A stretch of 23,264 nt of DNA from Dipylidium caninum (GCA_017562135.1 QEYB01000820.1:1-23264); one strand, 5' to 3'; shown: positions 9,092-18,934, counted from the stretch's first letter. Numbers and translations: made by a program. Notes: generated from the sequence alone by a model not told the origin.

Positions 9092-10931
9092 CACGCCCCC
9101 ATTGCAAATCTCTCGATATCGCTGTATCTACTAGAACCCTACCAGTTCAACTTAAACACACTTCCTGTTGGTGAGGATTAACGCTTCACTAGTGTGTTCA
9201 AGCACCCAGAATGCAACTTTCTTTTTGGGGAAATAAAGACATAATGCATTAATTCCGGTTACGAGGACCTAAGGGTTCTCGTGCATAGTCCGTAGCTATC
9301 TTTCAAATCCGCCATTGGCTCGCTCTTGAATACACTACTTACTATTTAATAGTAGAGAGCGGTGAACGCCTTTCAGGCAATGCTCAGGTTTGGCCAGCAA
9401 ATCATTTCAAACGCACCTTTCAGCCCCACCTTTATGCACTGCTGATCGCGCTTCCGAAAACATCGAGGACACCCCTAAGGTCTCTTTTGCCTCTTGGAAA
9501 CTGAGACCAATAGACTGATCGACGTACTCTCGCCGTTGCACTCCCATGCGGATGAAGGGGGAAGTTGAAGCGCCTATCTCCCCTTTTTACCGAAATGTTC
9601 GCAGTTGATACCGGACGGTAAATTAGATCGCTTACGCAAAATCCTAGCGTGGGTCTCTTCTGCTACTAACACGATGGGTAGGCTGCCGATGCTTCCCAAG
9701 AGGGATTTCGGTGAGTTTCCCAAGTATGATTAGTCAAGAGGTCCTGACGTGGACGCATTCCCTGCGAATCGCCTTCTCATCCACAAAATGCATTCTTAAA
9801 CGTCAATCTAAACCCCTTCAACGAGGAACTGTTTCATCTACCCGGAACGAAAAGGTCAAAGAACAGGAACTCGTGAAAGCCGCAAAATTACGTTTTGATG
9901 GGTACTTGAAATGGCGGCAGAACTTAAAGATTCGAAGCAACAATGAAGGCGTGCTTAAAAGTGCTCAAATAGAGCAGGAAGCGGTGATCCGGGTTTAGCG
10001 CAAGTCTGTCAAACTCCTTCGTACTCCCTCATGGTACCTCTAACCCATTACAGGCACGAAAACTCGGACGAATTTCGCCTCATTAGCCGCTTCAGAACAG
10101 ATTTCCGTTTTTAAATGTGTATCATTCGTATTTCTGGTTATCATCTTAACAACCCCAAGACAAATCTTGTCCTTCAGGGTCGAAACTTCTTATCAATGTT
10201 TGTGGGACAAGTGCAGCACTTTTCAAAAAAGAATGTTGGATGCAAGACGGAGTTACGCGTCTAGCGCACCGCCGATATCAATTTGGGGGCATTTAATGAA
10301 GTCCTGTCCACATCACTAATTCCTACACATGCTGTTCCGCGTCAGAGTCGGATTTTGACGCAGGCAAATAAGCACGAGGAAGAGGCACTCTCGGGTCGAC
10401 CTGATGAAGTCAAGCCTGAACATCGCGTCTGCAATACAGGCAGACGCCCTAACGAAGATCCTATTCACATGGATGCCACTCCGTACCAGAGCACTTCCCT
10501 CCCATCTGGGGAGTTCTTTGAGAACCGCTGCCAAGCAGAAGCTTGTATCAAGGGATGCGTGTTTACCCAAAAGGTGCACAGCCTCTCAAGTTGGGAAAGC
10601 TCACGGTACAGACTGAAAATAGCCGTGTAAAACTCAGGAAAAACAGACCAGTAACTCGAGAAAAGTGTTCTGCCACAAAAAATTGCCAAAGGTGAAGAGC
10701 GACAAAAAAGGACCTTCCACTCGCTGGCGCCCGTGCCGAGGTTCATCCATGGATCAGATCTAGATTAACAGAGAAATACCCCACCGGACCTCCTCAGAGG
10801 CTTGACCAAATAGAATATTCCGGCACTATTTTATATCAATGCCAGTAGCGAATCAAAACACCTGATTAGAGGACTCAAACCGCCTCAAGCGTCAACAGCA
10901 CAGAGTTAAAAATAAAGAAGAGCAGCAGAGG
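9092..10931. other. No recognisable gene; region downstream of the peptidase gene
   Basis: The frames on + at 9711-9998 (lysine-rich, 95 codons) and 10283-10630 (115 codons) and the - frames opposite them were read, and none matches a family I know. Part may be 3' untranslated sequence of the - strand gene. Confidence 0.45.
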
Positions 10932-11302
10932 TTAATGCAAACCTGTCCGCTTCGCCGCGAAACTAATAGCAAGTGAGGTTAAAGGGGAAAGAGGCAATGG
11001 TTCTTTGAAGTCGTGCACTTCCCTAATCTCGACGATTCGTGGGAGAGTCATCTCTACCCTTTCCTCCTCCACACTGAAATCTGGGGTCGGTGTCACCGTC
11101 CGTAGTATCAGTCACAAGTCCCAGTGCACAGGCTTTAACAGCTTCGCGCACATCAACCGTGAGAGCTGCCTCACGCTCCGCTGCTGCTTGATCACCGCTT
11201 AAGGGAACCACAGAGAGCGGCCAATCAAATGTTTTCATGGACCCTCGGGGTCCACCTCTTGACGAAGTCTTAAATTGGAATAACTTCGCTAAGTGAGTCG
11301 AC
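10932..11302 (-). CDS. NRDC-like: Nardilysin-like last exon and stop codon
   Basis: Acceptor ttttctcctag; it starts VDSLSEVIPI. The final part reads DFSVEEERVEMTLPRIVEIR, then EVHDFKEPLPLSPL and SFAAKR, ending in TAA at 10932-10934. It matches the family C terminus ADCIIPITDIRAFTTTLNLLPYHKI. Between them a third frame stays open (SMKTFDWPLSVVPLSGDQ, then DVREAVKACALGLVTD). Dropping one base in the AAA run at plus 11272-11274 and one in the GGGG run at 11083-11086 would join the three parts into one frame. An alternative is an unrecognised small intron. No clear AATAAA is seen downstream on -. Confidence 0.8.
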
Positions 11303-11453
11303 CTAGGAGAAAAAAATAAATAAGTTGCTTTTAACGTAAAAAAGATGTCACCTCAAGGAGACTTGAAAGTGGATGAAAAAAGCCTGAGGAAGAGCCAGAA
11401 GGACGAAATGCGAATGATCAGCCAAGCTAGTATTTCATGACAGGCATACTAAC

Positions 11454-11551
11454 CTGGATCATGAGAGATGGTTGTTTCTCAAAGGCATAATACGTGTCGG
11501 CGTAGAAGGCCTGAACATCACTGAGCTTCAAATTTTTTTGAGGATTTCCAC
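11454..11551 (-). CDS. NRDC-like: Nardilysin-like exon (SKSDLVNWFKAHRG segment)
   Basis: 98 bases, acceptor ggtttag, donor gttagt. It reads RGNPQKNLKLSDVQAFYADT, then YYAFEKQPSLMIQ, corresponding to family IEALKSFSKSDLVNWFKAHRGPGSKMLSVHVV. The phase is in accord with both neighbours. Confidence 0.88.
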
Positions 11552-11641
11552 CTAAACCATGGAGGAAACAGAAAACGCAAAAAAATTAAAAAAGAAACAG
11601 CACAAAGTGGAAAGATAGTCAGTGGGAGATAATAAACATAC

Positions 11642-11756
11642 GACCGCTGACGACGGTCAAAGACGTGACGGTCAGAGAAGACTCGTTCCTATTACGATTG
11701 ATTTCCACTGACATTGTGGTGTCTTCTAGTAAGTTCGAAGCTATCAAAGCATTCAC
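11642..11756 (-). CDS. NRDC-like: Nardilysin-like exon (VTALIKLKECEDTHLGEEV segment)
   Basis: Acceptor ctcccccatag, donor gtatgt. It reads VNALIASNLLEDTTMSVEIN, then RNRNESSLTVTSLTVVS, matching family VTALIKLKECEDTHLGEEVDRNWNEVVTQQYLFDR. It starts in phase 0 and ends in phase 1. Both agree with the flanking exons. No defect is seen. Confidence 0.93.
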
Positions 11757-12044
11757 CTATGGGGGAGTGGAGAGAAAAAGGGAACGTTTAACAGAAGATT
11801 CTACTGACCGACAGTCACTACAAGTGCATAAAATGAGAGTCAAGGTAGTCAAGCCCATGGTGGCTGTTAGGGCACTGAAAGGGTCCCTTGATTGACCTCA
11901 CACTGGATTTAACAGATCTGATCAAGTTTCTATGAGGTTACAACCGCATTTTATGACCCAGAAACCACAACTAATAACAAATGAGAAAAACTGGTTATCT
12001 TCACGACATTTAAGTTAGTTGATCAAAAGGTCCAAGTCACTTAC

Positions 12045-12284
12045 AGATGTTTGGAAGGCCTCCTCTTTGAGATGGAAAATGATGTAGGCACAATGCGATA
12101 CCCAGAAGGCGTAAATGCGGCCAGCTACCACATTCGAGTCGAATTTATTGGCTTGACTGTTTACACACACTGATAAGCCACATTGTCCGGTGGACTCAAG
12201 CATGGACCAACTGTAGAGGGCAACCGAATAGCCTAGAGTCTCCTTTGTCCGCAGATAAGCGAAGGCAGGTTCACGTAGACAAGC
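12045..12284 (-). CDS. NRDC-like: Nardilysin-like exon with EP-F-LRTK-TLGY motif
   Basis: 80 codons in phase 0, with acceptor ending CAG and donor gtaagt; no defect. It opens ACLREPAFAYLRTKETLGYS, the most conserved block of the M16 C domain (family EPCFDFLRTKQTLGYHVY), where the Arg and Tyr contact substrate. It continues GLSVCVNSQANKFDSNVV and FHLKEEAFQTS (family GFSVTVGTQATKYNSEVV and NLTEEAFNTQ). These columns separate nardilysin from insulin-degrading enzyme, and this exon anchors the assignment. Confidence 0.96.
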
Positions 12285-12366
12285 CTGTTATGCGAGAAAT
12301 GTGTGACAATTTAGCCTATTCACGTGTGCACTACGTACGAAATCGGGAATAGAGGTGGTTGCTTAC

Positions 12367-12519
12367 TTCAAGGAAGTCGTTCATGACCTCATATCGAAGG
12401 TCAACAGAGGGAGTGCCTTGAAGAGGACTCATTAAAGTAAGGCAAGTGTTAACATCAGTCTTGTTGAAGTTCATCAGTCGCAGACGATTTATGCAAGCCG
12501 GTAAGGCGGCCTTAGGATA
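12367..12519 (-). CDS. NRDC-like: Nardilysin-like exon (LNKGDANSEVTVYYQSG segment)
   Basis: 51 codons in phase 0, with acceptor gttttcag and donor gtaagc. It contains YPKAALPACINRLRLMNFNK, then TDVNTCLTLM and DLRYEVMNDFLE. Family: HHLCKVKALNKGDANSEVTVYYQSGTRSLREYTLMELLVMHME. The N-K-x-D-x-N core is kept. No frame defect. Confidence 0.93.
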
Positions 12520-12584
12520 CTGAAAACGAGAAAAGTGCCATTCGGGGCATTGTGGCAAGAGTCGAGATGGCAATTGCAACTCAC

Positions 12585-12653
12585 AGGCTCCATGGTGGCA
12601 GCTTCTTTCGGACTGAGTGCGGAGAGAGTGTATTCGAAATACGGTTTTGCCTC
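12585..12653 (-). CDS. NRDC-like: Nardilysin-like micro-exon, linker between halves of the C domain
   Basis: 69 bases in phase 0, with acceptor cttttctgtag and donor gtgagt. It reads EAKPYFEYTLSAL, then SPKEAATMEP. It follows GNITAS directly and corresponds to family ESMDFLKYVVDKLNFKPLEQE. No defect is seen. Confidence 0.85.
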
Positions 12654-12905
12654 CTACAGAAAAGAAAGGTTGCATTAAAGTTCCTATTGACACACCATGA
12701 TGACACAATGGAGCCAAACGAAGGAAATACTAATACACATATAAATAATGTCAGAGAAGTAAAAAAAGACGAAAGCAAAAACTTCATAAGCACTGTAGCA
12801 GCTGGGACTAGAGGTAAAGATGAAATCCGAGCTAAACACAAACTAAACACCCTGTAACAACTCCACAGAATTGCGGTGATAAAGGCTCAAAAAATAGAGG
12901 ATTAC

Positions 12906-13068
12906 CGAGGCGGTGATGTTGCCATAGACAAAGGCTTTGATATACAGGCGGAATTTAAATTTTCGAAACGAAAGCAACCATGTCCTTTAAGGATAGTGAT
13001 TCAAGTGCCTTCATGCAATCTTCCACTAGGTGAACGGTCACTTGACTGAAATAGCGGCCCGTATATGC
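12906..13068 (-). CDS. NRDC-like: Nardilysin-like exon (LSLESLLSFVKEFKSQLFVEGLVQGNVTS segment)
   Basis: Acceptor ctttctcag, donor gtaatc. It reads LVEDCMKALESLSLKDMVAF, then, one base on, KFKFRLYIKAFVYGNITAS. It matches family MIDKYQALMDGLSLESLLSF and KEFKSQLFVEGLVQGNVTS almost column by column; G-N-(V/I)-T is a family hallmark. The exon is 163 bases where 162 are needed. The extra base sits in an A run (T run on plus, 12960-12963). If read literally, a stop codon follows at once. Confidence 0.9.
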
Positions 13069-13159
13069 CTGAGAAAGAAAGCGGAAAGTAAATAAGCATA
13101 CTACTAAAATGATTTAGCGGACTCGGTATAACGATAGAGAGGAAGTTGCGTTTCCCGAC

Positions 13160-13260
13160 AAGTAAATGATAGGTTCTCTATCAGCCGCACTGCTGACGAG
13201 GGCCAATGAAACGGGCATAATGTTTTTGGTCCCGCTCCGTAACAATAAATAAACGAGATA
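13160..13260 (-). CDS. NRDC-like: Nardilysin-like exon (VFTMITEQLKKTYFN segment)
   Basis: The acceptor tgtatgtag is clear. The donor is uncertain, and the 13160 end is approximate. It reads SRLFIVTERDQKHYARFIG and PRQ, then in another frame VRLIENLSF. It matches the family VFTMITEQLKKTYFNILIKPETLAKDVRLLILEYA. One frame change lies at the CAGCAG step near 13185. Confidence 0.7.
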
Positions 13261-13526
13261 CTACATACAATGGATGAAGTGAAGGTAAGGTTAACCATGC
13301 TTGTAAACCGACGAAAGGATTGAACTAGGGAGTAACGGTAGGGGAGTGGGATAACAGAGGACACCGTGACCTCACGTGTTTAAGGAGCGGACACACGGCT
13401 TTAGAGTTTCGGGCTAGTGACTCACGTGTTTAATTTACTGGGATCCAAAACTCGATTGCATGTTTTCTGGCGTAGACGATCCTTGTAAACGGCAAAAACT
13501 CTCCCTAGTGAGAATGTATTCCTCAC

Positions 13527-13578
13527 CTCCCCCAGTCAGCGGCTGGGCCAGAACATCGATTATCTCCTGGTAAAGCAG
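13527..13578 (-). CDS. NRDC-like: Nardilysin-like micro-exon (LLFQLIIDYLAEF segment)
   Basis: A 52-base exon with acceptor gatatag and donor gtgagg. It reads LLYQEIIDVLAQPLTGG, matching the family LLFQLIIDYLAEFNSTP. Phase 0 in and 1 out agree with both neighbours. No frame defect is seen. Confidence 0.85.
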
Positions 13579-14082
13579 CTATATCATACAAAAAAGGCGA
13601 AGGCTCTTTAATCCACGTTTTCTCTGCCTCCTCAATTGGCTAAAGTGAGTGTTTATTGGGTGTATCCCCTCTTCACATCACTTAATTCAAATTTCACTCC
13701 CAGTAACTCGAAGAGGCTAATGCTCTCTTCCACTTCCTACGTCCCTAGATTCACTCAGTCTCCGGTAACGAGAGCCCCTTCGGACCATTGCGATAGGGGT
13801 AGAGTGTTCCCACTACGCTACTGCTGATACGCTCTTTGGACAGCTCATCTAAGTCAGATAATAACCTCGTCACCTTTCCCATCCTCCTATAAGATGCATC
13901 CTTTAACAACGCCATCGTCCGGCATCGGGTGCCCTGCTTTTTATGAGGCACTATGAAAAGGGCACTCTCTTGGATGTAAACCTTCAGAGTACATTTAGGG
14001 CTCACGAAAGTACAATTACTTAATCTCCTAGGCCAAGCGAAAGTGATGAAAAGGCCTGGAGGTAGAGTTGCTGCAAACTTAC

Positions 14083-14150
14083 TAGGAGTTTTTCATTAAA
14101 GCCGGTTACTACTAGCTCCAAGCCGCGATCCAATGCAGTCACCCGCAAAT
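14083..14150 (-). CDS. NRDC-like: Nardilysin-like exon (GLIIRVKGFNHKLPLL segment)
   Basis: Acceptor cccttcag, donor gtaagt. The open frame LRVTALDRGLELVVTGFNEKLL matches the family LVAGEHGLIIRVKGFNHKLPLL, with the hallmark G-F-N-x-K-L kept. It ends in phase 0 and joins the next exon in frame as EKLL-LLYQEIIDVL. Confidence 0.9.
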
Positions 14151-14195
14151 CTGAAGGGAGGTGGAAGGTTTTAGGTAACAGAAAGCGACACCTAC

Positions 14196-14280
14196 GAGAG
14201 GCCTGCTTTCGGTGGCGGAGTAGAAGAGAGTTTGAAGACGCTGATTTAATGCGGATGCCCACAACTGTAGAATCGCCGTA
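14196..14280 (-). CDS. NRDC-like: Nardilysin-like exon (VLFDIFVNILTHNL segment)
   Basis: It has an excellent polypyrimidine acceptor (ctctatctgcttctaatag) and donor gtaggt. The open frame TAILQLWASALNQRLQTLFY, then SATESRPL, follows the family NVVLFDIFVNILTHNLAEPAYEADVAQLEY. Joining to the next exon is one base out of phase, so a base may be missing near the donor. Confidence 0.75.
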
Positions 14281-14880
14281 CTATTAGAAGCAGATAGAGA
14301 AAAAATAAATTTATAAATTTGAAGGCGAACATAAATCGGAAAGAGTAACCTATTTGGGTGGGGACGGTGCAACACCTTTCCAACTCCTATAAATCCAACG
14401 TCTTGACCGATGGTAGCGGGTAACTCTGTTCCTTCAGACACCAAAGCATACCTCCAGCGGTTAACTATGGTCACACGCGTATGTCAGGTAAGAACTACTT
14501 GGACGGTGCCAATGAGGCTACCCGAATGGGAATCATGTCGTTGCCCACAAGCATATCGAGACAATAAAGGAAGCGAAGACACTCGTAGCATGTTACCCCG
14601 AAGCGACCAAGACCATGGCAACAAGATGGTCAACAGGTTTTCAACTCCTAAGAGTCGGGGAAATTGGAGAAGGGAAAAAAGTATAGCATTAAATGAATGG
14701 ACTCAGCAAAGATAAGTTTGTGGCGAATTGGATAACTGCGAAGGGCAAAAAGAGGTTGGCCAAGTCTAGGACTTCAAGGAGAAATGTTGAAAAGGATCAC
14801 GATGACAACCAGGATACGCTTGAGATGTTTGACTCCTCTTTTGGTAGCCGCGGAATGTCAGAGTAGAGGTGCACAACCAC

Positions 14881-15016
14881 GTGGAGCTAGAGATGTGAAG
14901 CGGGTCACAAATGAGAAAGCGGAACCTACCATTGGGGACGTTGAACTTTACCCTCTTCTGATGCCATAGTTTGCCCATAGGGCTGAAGCGTTCCTAAGGC
15001 TAAATTCATGTGGCAC
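14881..15016 (-). CDS. NRDC-like: Nardilysin-like exon (LWYKKDNKFKIPKAYIRF segment)
   Basis: Acceptor tatttctag, donor gtggtt. It starts VPHEFSLRNAS (family DFTLKAFDCP). After a one-base change it reads MGKLWHQKRVKFNVPN and GRFRFLICDPLHIS, matching CLWYKKDNKFKIPKAYIRFHLISPLIQ in both spacing and residues (L-W, K-F, P, R-F, P-L). The donor phase (2) joins the next exon in frame as S-T-T-A-I-L-Q. This starts the central strand region of the C-terminal half. Confidence 0.8.
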
Positions 15017-15174
15017 CTAGAAATAAATCCGAAATATTTAGTAAAGTTGGGGAACTCACTTCAATCATCGTCCCTCTCGAGGCGCAAGTCGAAAATTAGT
15101 TGCTAAAAATGGCAGGTTTCATTTAATTGGTTTGAGGTTTGGATGGAACAAAACGAGGTGTGAACAAGACTCAC

Positions 15175-15260
15175 TGATAAAACGATTTACTTCGGGAAGG
15201 TGAAAGTCTGGAAAGGGGATCCAAAGTCTCCCACTTCTGAAATTTGTTCCTCTGATATTT
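15175..15260 (-). CDS. NRDC-like: Nardilysin-like exon (HLPAENKYI segment)
   Basis: Acceptor ttgtctcttag, donor gtgagt. It reads ISEEQISE, WETLDP, PFPDFHLPEVNRFI across three frames. It matches the family YSIEDIENSWAELWNSNFELNPDLHLPAENKYI; the F-x-L-P-x-x-N block is unmistakable. The second frame change falls in a CCCC run (plus 15215-15218), where dropping one base restores D-P-F-P-D-F. The first falls near GTGGG (15228-15236). Confidence 0.8.
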
Positions 15261-15687
15261 CTAAGAGACAAGATTAAGAAGGTAGCGCAAAATTGCAGTA
15301 AATAAATACAAGGATGTAAACGAGGTCGAAGTCTACAGCAGCCCACAGATACACACTAAGGGGGAAATTCAACCAAAAGCGTACAGATTCTCCGTCTACT
15401 GTCATTGTCATTTTCAAGGAATCCTAACTCCAATTTAACTCTTTTTTGGTATGTGCCACTAGACTGTGAAAGGGAAGGAGACCACAGGCTTCTGTCGCGG
15501 GAAAGAACGATAACTGCGAGACAAATTAATTGACAGGAAAATGTGAAAGCAAAATAATAGACCCGAGGGCGAACAAAGCCAAAGGCGAAGCAAATGCCCT
15601 CCCATACCAGCACCTTCATTTAAGACAGAGTAAGGAAACAAAACGATAGTAAAATTAACAGTGGCAACGCAGGTGTCTATTTATTAC

Positions 15688-15838
15688 CATCGATGGCGTA
15701 GCGGATTTCCGAATCCACGGTTTCCGTATGGAAGACCTTCTCTTTGGTATCCTCATGGCCTGTGCATTAAATTCTGGTAAGCAAACAACTATGATGGCTT
15801 TGTCCAGGTGTGAGATGATGCACCAAATCAACGTAACT
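15688..15838 (-). CDS. NRDC-like: Nardilysin-like exon (LVPQKANLVLLSG segment)
   Basis: Acceptor tttgtag, donor gtaata. It reads SYVDLVHHLTPG, then KAIIVVCLPEFNAQ, then HEDTKEKVFHTETVDSEI. It follows the family EVIGEALNQLVPQKANLVLLSGANEGKCDLKEKWFGT, with L-x-P, K-A and K-E-K-x-F kept. There are two frame changes, one an extra base near GGACAAAG and one a missing base near GGCCATG. The donor phase (GAT G) joins the next exon as D-E-I-S-E-E-Q. Confidence 0.7.
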
Positions 15839-15965
15839 CTACAAATGAAAACGAATAAGTATTGGAGTCAGAAATGTCGGGACAAAGAGGAAGAGACTGA
15901 CCAAAGACGATGGACCCACTATGAGATCTCAAAGTTAGATGAACACTAGCGGAAGAAAAACTAAC

Positions 15966-16168
15966 TAGAAAGGAGCCAGGACGTTCGTTAAGGTTGTGAC
16001 TTGTGTATACATTCCCACTGGTTGACTCGCACTCAGACGATAGAAAGGATACTTTAGCAACACATTCGAACAGGTCCGGGGAAAGCTTGATCTGCGGATT
16101 CTGATTTGTACAAAGTGCAACTGACACGTGTTGAACGAATTTCTTCAATGACATTGATCAATACCGAA
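15966..16168 (-). CDS. NRDC-like: Nardilysin-like exon (IFEEIRKIED...ENMCENM segment)
   Basis: Acceptor atgtatag, donor gttagt. It reads SVLINVIEEIRSTRVS and TLYKSESAD, then in another frame PDLFECVAKVSFLSSEC and ESTSGNVYTSHNL. It follows the family IFEEIRKIEDNEFHYQEQTDPVEYVENMCENMQLYPLQDILTGDQLLFEY; EEIR and the late Gly coincide. One frame change lies between the two halves, near SESAD. Confidence 0.65.
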
Positions 16169-17997
16169 CTATACATCTCGCGGGATATACGACTCAATCA
16201 CTTTCAGCATGCGGTGATGGCTTAAATATTCCCCGAATAATACCACTAATTTGACCGATTCACAGACTTGAGAACGTAGCTACCATTTTACCACACAAAG
16301 TGGGGGCCACATCCTGTAGGGGAAAACATTATTCTCTATACAACAGCTCATCTCTTAGCGTGAAGTGCGATATGGGGGAGGATAAGGCCTGACCTAACGT
16401 TGAGGGCTGAGTTAGGAGAAAAGAGACGTAGCTTAATTCAGTATCTACGATGGTTGGTGAAAAGGTTAAGCCAACTATGACCTCATATAGAATGAATAAA
16501 GATTGACCAAGGCAAAACCGTCTGCAATCTTGTAATTCCTAGTAAAAAGCTAACTAATGTCGTTTTGTTATCTACTGGTTGTTATCATTGCGTTTTCAAA
16601 CATGTCAGACTGTATGATCATGGTAATCGAAGCTGGCAGAGATTGGCACAATCGTGACTATGGGCTAAATAACAACGGTACAAAATGAAAAATATCAAAG
16701 AAAATATCAAAGTCCTTCTCCTAATTGAGTCCTGTCAAACCATATTAAAACATTGGGTAAAGATCAACATAAAGGCGTCAGTATTCCAATCGTTTTTTTA
16801 CGGATGTTAGAAGTGATTTGAGCGATGAGAGGAGCATTTTCACACCTACACGTTTGCTAATAGATCCAAGCAAAAAAACAATGATGGCTTTCCCGGGGTC
16901 AAACTCGAAATTTAGTGTCCCATGTGTGCAAAGAACAATTAAGAGTCAACCAGATTGTCCACGTATATGCTCGACACCCCCTGGTCATCGCAACATGTTT
17001 GATGAGATTTGAAAGAGGTGATGAAGATATCTGCATCTTTACGCTGAGCCCGGCACCATTAGTAGGGAGATCACAAAACATGACAGAATCAGTAATCTTT
17101 GACATCTAAACTTCTATGGGTAAGGAGAAATTATTCTATTATACCCGCAAAACACTCTCCAAAAGCATATCAAATGTCCTAATAGCTGCAATCAGTCAAA
17201 TGAAAAAATTTAGTGGAAGGAAAGGAATAAAGGCGAGAGACAGAACAGTTTTCGAAAACCTAGATAATCCTCTACCGACGAACCTTCAAGATCCGGTTCA
17301 AGCATGAGTGAGAGTCGGGCAATTAAAAACTTCGTGGGGCGGAAAGACTTGCGCATCGCACTTGCGATTGTTTTGTACATTGGTGATGGGTTCTAAGGGC
17401 TCTCGGAACCTGAAAGTAGACGCAAAGTTTCTCAAATTCGGGCAACCAATGAGGCAAAGGTACGTTGACCCAAAGGTGTTTCTGTGGTGGCCGAAGGGTT
17501 GGACATACTGAAATCGGCAGCTAAACGCAACATTCGAAAGGTAGCTGAAGACGTGGTCGGCGATCTTGAAGAAGAAGATAAAGGCATCGACCAGTTGCAA
17601 AGAAAGTCTAGTAATATGAGAGCTTTAATGCAAATAGCCCTGGAGGTAGAGCGCGTAAATTGTGCCAATTTCTTCAACCCACCATCCCAGTTATATTTCA
17701 TGACAGTCGTTGTTTGAAGAAATGCACAAAACTCCTCTTTCAACAAACGAAACTGCTTCCAATTTCCCCTGTGCGGAAATTTCGCCTGTCGTTTTAGGAG
17801 GAAAAACAAGGGAGGAGGAGTTAGAAGAGTTTACTCTAAAGCAATGTTAAGACGCAAATTAATATAAACATCAGACTGCCATTTTAAGAAGCAATTAAAC
17901 TTACGATGCAAAAACCGACGAAAATGCTGAGGGAATCATCAAGATCCTAATCCTCATCAGCCACAAACACTTAAGACAGGGAAGAATATTTAACTAC
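16169..17997 (-). other. Intron-like stretch; one family segment unaccounted for
   Basis: About 1.8 kb between two supported exons. The family segment missing here is short (YTVFQYLKMLQKLGP). A weak match on - near 17640-17700 reads VEEIGTIYALYLQGYLH, but it lacks a convincing acceptor. Other partial likenesses at 16899-17105 and 17300-17450 conflict with better exons elsewhere. The rest looks like A/T-rich intron. Confidence 0.4.
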
Positions 17998-18121
17998 GGT
18001 GATGGGAGTCAGGCGACCTAACTCGGAAAGAATCCACACTGAGGCGAATAGACTGGTCATTGGGTTGTGATGAGTACTGTCGTTGACCGAACACCGGCGT
18101 TTAACTCGACCGCAAAGATTT
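17998..18121 (-). CDS. NRDC-like: Nardilysin-like exon (NSTYSVFSISITLTDEG segment)
   Basis: Acceptor tcctag, donor gtagtt. One frame starts IFAVELNAG. After a one-base change, VNDSTHHNPMTSLFASVW then ILSELGRLTPIT continues. This matches the family WALALFGGNG...FEQNSTYSVFSISITLTDEGYEHFYEV. The N-x-x-S-x-F and the final acidic-x-G pattern are kept. The frame change lies around the TTCGG stretch in the middle. Confidence 0.5.
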
Positions 18122-18188
18122 CTAGGACGAACGGAAGGGTGAACTATCGCCCGTGTCATTTAATAACATATTTGTTATGAGGACTTAC

Positions 18189-18270
18189 AAGTTTTCGGAG
18201 ATATGCTATTAAGCTCCCCTGCCCTCGTAGCCAACAATCGAGGGCGACAAAATTCTCCAATGCAGCAGAC
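18189..18270 (-). CDS. NRDC-like: Nardilysin-like exon with V-G-Y-E-G-R-G motif
   Basis: Acceptor ttttttcag, donor gtaagt. It reads RSAALENFVAL, then IVGYEGRG, then SLIAYLRKL. It matches the conserved family block PLHYISWLVGHEGKGSILSFLRKK. The VGYEGRG motif lies one base out of the exon's main frame. A second offset in the GGGG run restores the frame, so the exon as a whole stays open and its 82-base length keeps phase. Such paired compensating offsets suggest base-calling errors in two runs. Confidence 0.7.
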
Positions 18271-18411
18271 CTGAAAAAAGAGCCATTTTTTGCAGTAGCC
18301 AACTTAGCGGATTTTCCTTCTCCAATCGAAGATAATTTATGAGCACGACTAAAAGTATAATATCAGTTAAAGGTATGATGAAATCAAAATTGAGGAGTAC
18401 AACTAAGTCAC

Positions 18412-18532
18412 CTGTACTGCGAATGCATCGAGGTAAACTCCATAAATGACATCGAGATGGTGGTTCTTTCAATGGACAAAACAAGAAGGGAAACAAGTTC
18501 GACAAAAGCAATCTTACTTTTGTATATTTTTT
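18412..18532 (-). CDS. NRDC-like: Nardilysin-like exon (FNKLYRVVPIRK segment)
   Basis: The donor after SQYR is gtgact. The acceptor is gtgtacag, or a nearer AG about 20 bases in. The open frame IAFVELVSLLVLSIERTTI, then SMSFMEFTSMHSQYR, follows the family AFNKLYRVVPIRKIHALTITWALPPQQQHYR. The Q-Y-R end and the hydrophobic strand pattern are kept. The phase joins in frame to the next exon (18189-18270), which supports both. Confidence 0.55.
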
Positions 18533-18642
18533 CTGTACACAGTAGAAGGGAAAGATTAATGAACGGTGACAAAATCGGGTGGCTGAGATATTCCTGGAAT
18601 ATGAAATACGAAAACGTAAAAGTGGTGAATTAAGTTAGGCAC

Positions 18643-18728
18643 GAGATAATCTTGCTGGATTGAGATTAACGTTAGGAATGCCAGCCAAGATCTCACTGAC
18701 CAATGACTTCGAGAAATTCCTAGACTGT
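18643..18728 (-). CDS. NRDC-like: Nardilysin-like exon (IFSQIPNN segment)
   Basis: Acceptor cttcttag and probable donor gtgcct. The open frame QSRNFSKSLVSEILAGIPNV, followed by NLNPARL, follows the family sequence QSKETLDTLEKWVTEIFSQIPNNGLPRPNFG closely, including Q-S-(K/R) and I-P-N. It precedes the exon carrying the next family segment at the expected distance. Confidence 0.5.
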
Positions 18729-18803
18729 CTAAGAAGCCATGAAAATTAAGACATTAGTGTGGGGAAATGATAAAAATATTAAATAAATTCCACAGCTATG
18801 TAC

Positions 18804-18934
18804 CCTTTGGATTCAATGGCCCAAAGTCAATGAGGGGAGCGCTGGTAGTATCCGAAGTTGAAAAATTTGCGGGCAATTCATAAACATTAGTGCCGGCCAA
18901 GCATTGGGCATATTTTGAGAGAAAGTACGATTAA
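18804..18934 (-). CDS. NRDC-like: Candidate nardilysin-like exon, weaker alternative
   Basis: Acceptor tttcctttttag, donor gtacat. One frame gives NRTFS, a second SKYAQCLAGTNVYELP and a third ARKFFNFGYYQRSPH. In the family this would be HPMGKFFWGNAETLKHEP followed by ARLREFWMRYYSSHY. Two frame changes are needed. The splice phase with the exon at 20737-20835 is right. The YYQ part competes with the block at 19715-19871. Confidence 0.3.

Noticed and set aside
14290..14474. A second match to the LWYKKDNKFKIPKAYIRF segment (PIYVRLQIYKFIFS)
   Set aside because: The exon at 14881-15016 matches better and splices in phase to 14196-14280, whose acceptor makes 14281-14474 intron. It is kept only as part of the competing-exon finding.
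14410..14715. A 101-codon + strand frame
   Set aside because: Low-complexity, hydrophilic and without motif. It overlaps the intron between supported - strand exons.
17298..17450. - strand reading KLCVYFQVPRALRTHHQ and FRPTKFLIARLSLML, resembling the VGHEGKG neighbourhood
   Set aside because: The same segments are matched far better at 18189-18532, with the G-Y-E-G-R-G motif and correct splice phase.
17484..17717. A protein-like + strand frame (KVAEDVVGDLEEEDKG, coiled-coil look)
   Set aside because: It lies inside the - strand gene in sequence that is T/C-rich on the other strand, which by itself yields Glu/Lys-rich shadow frames. No start context or splice partner was found.
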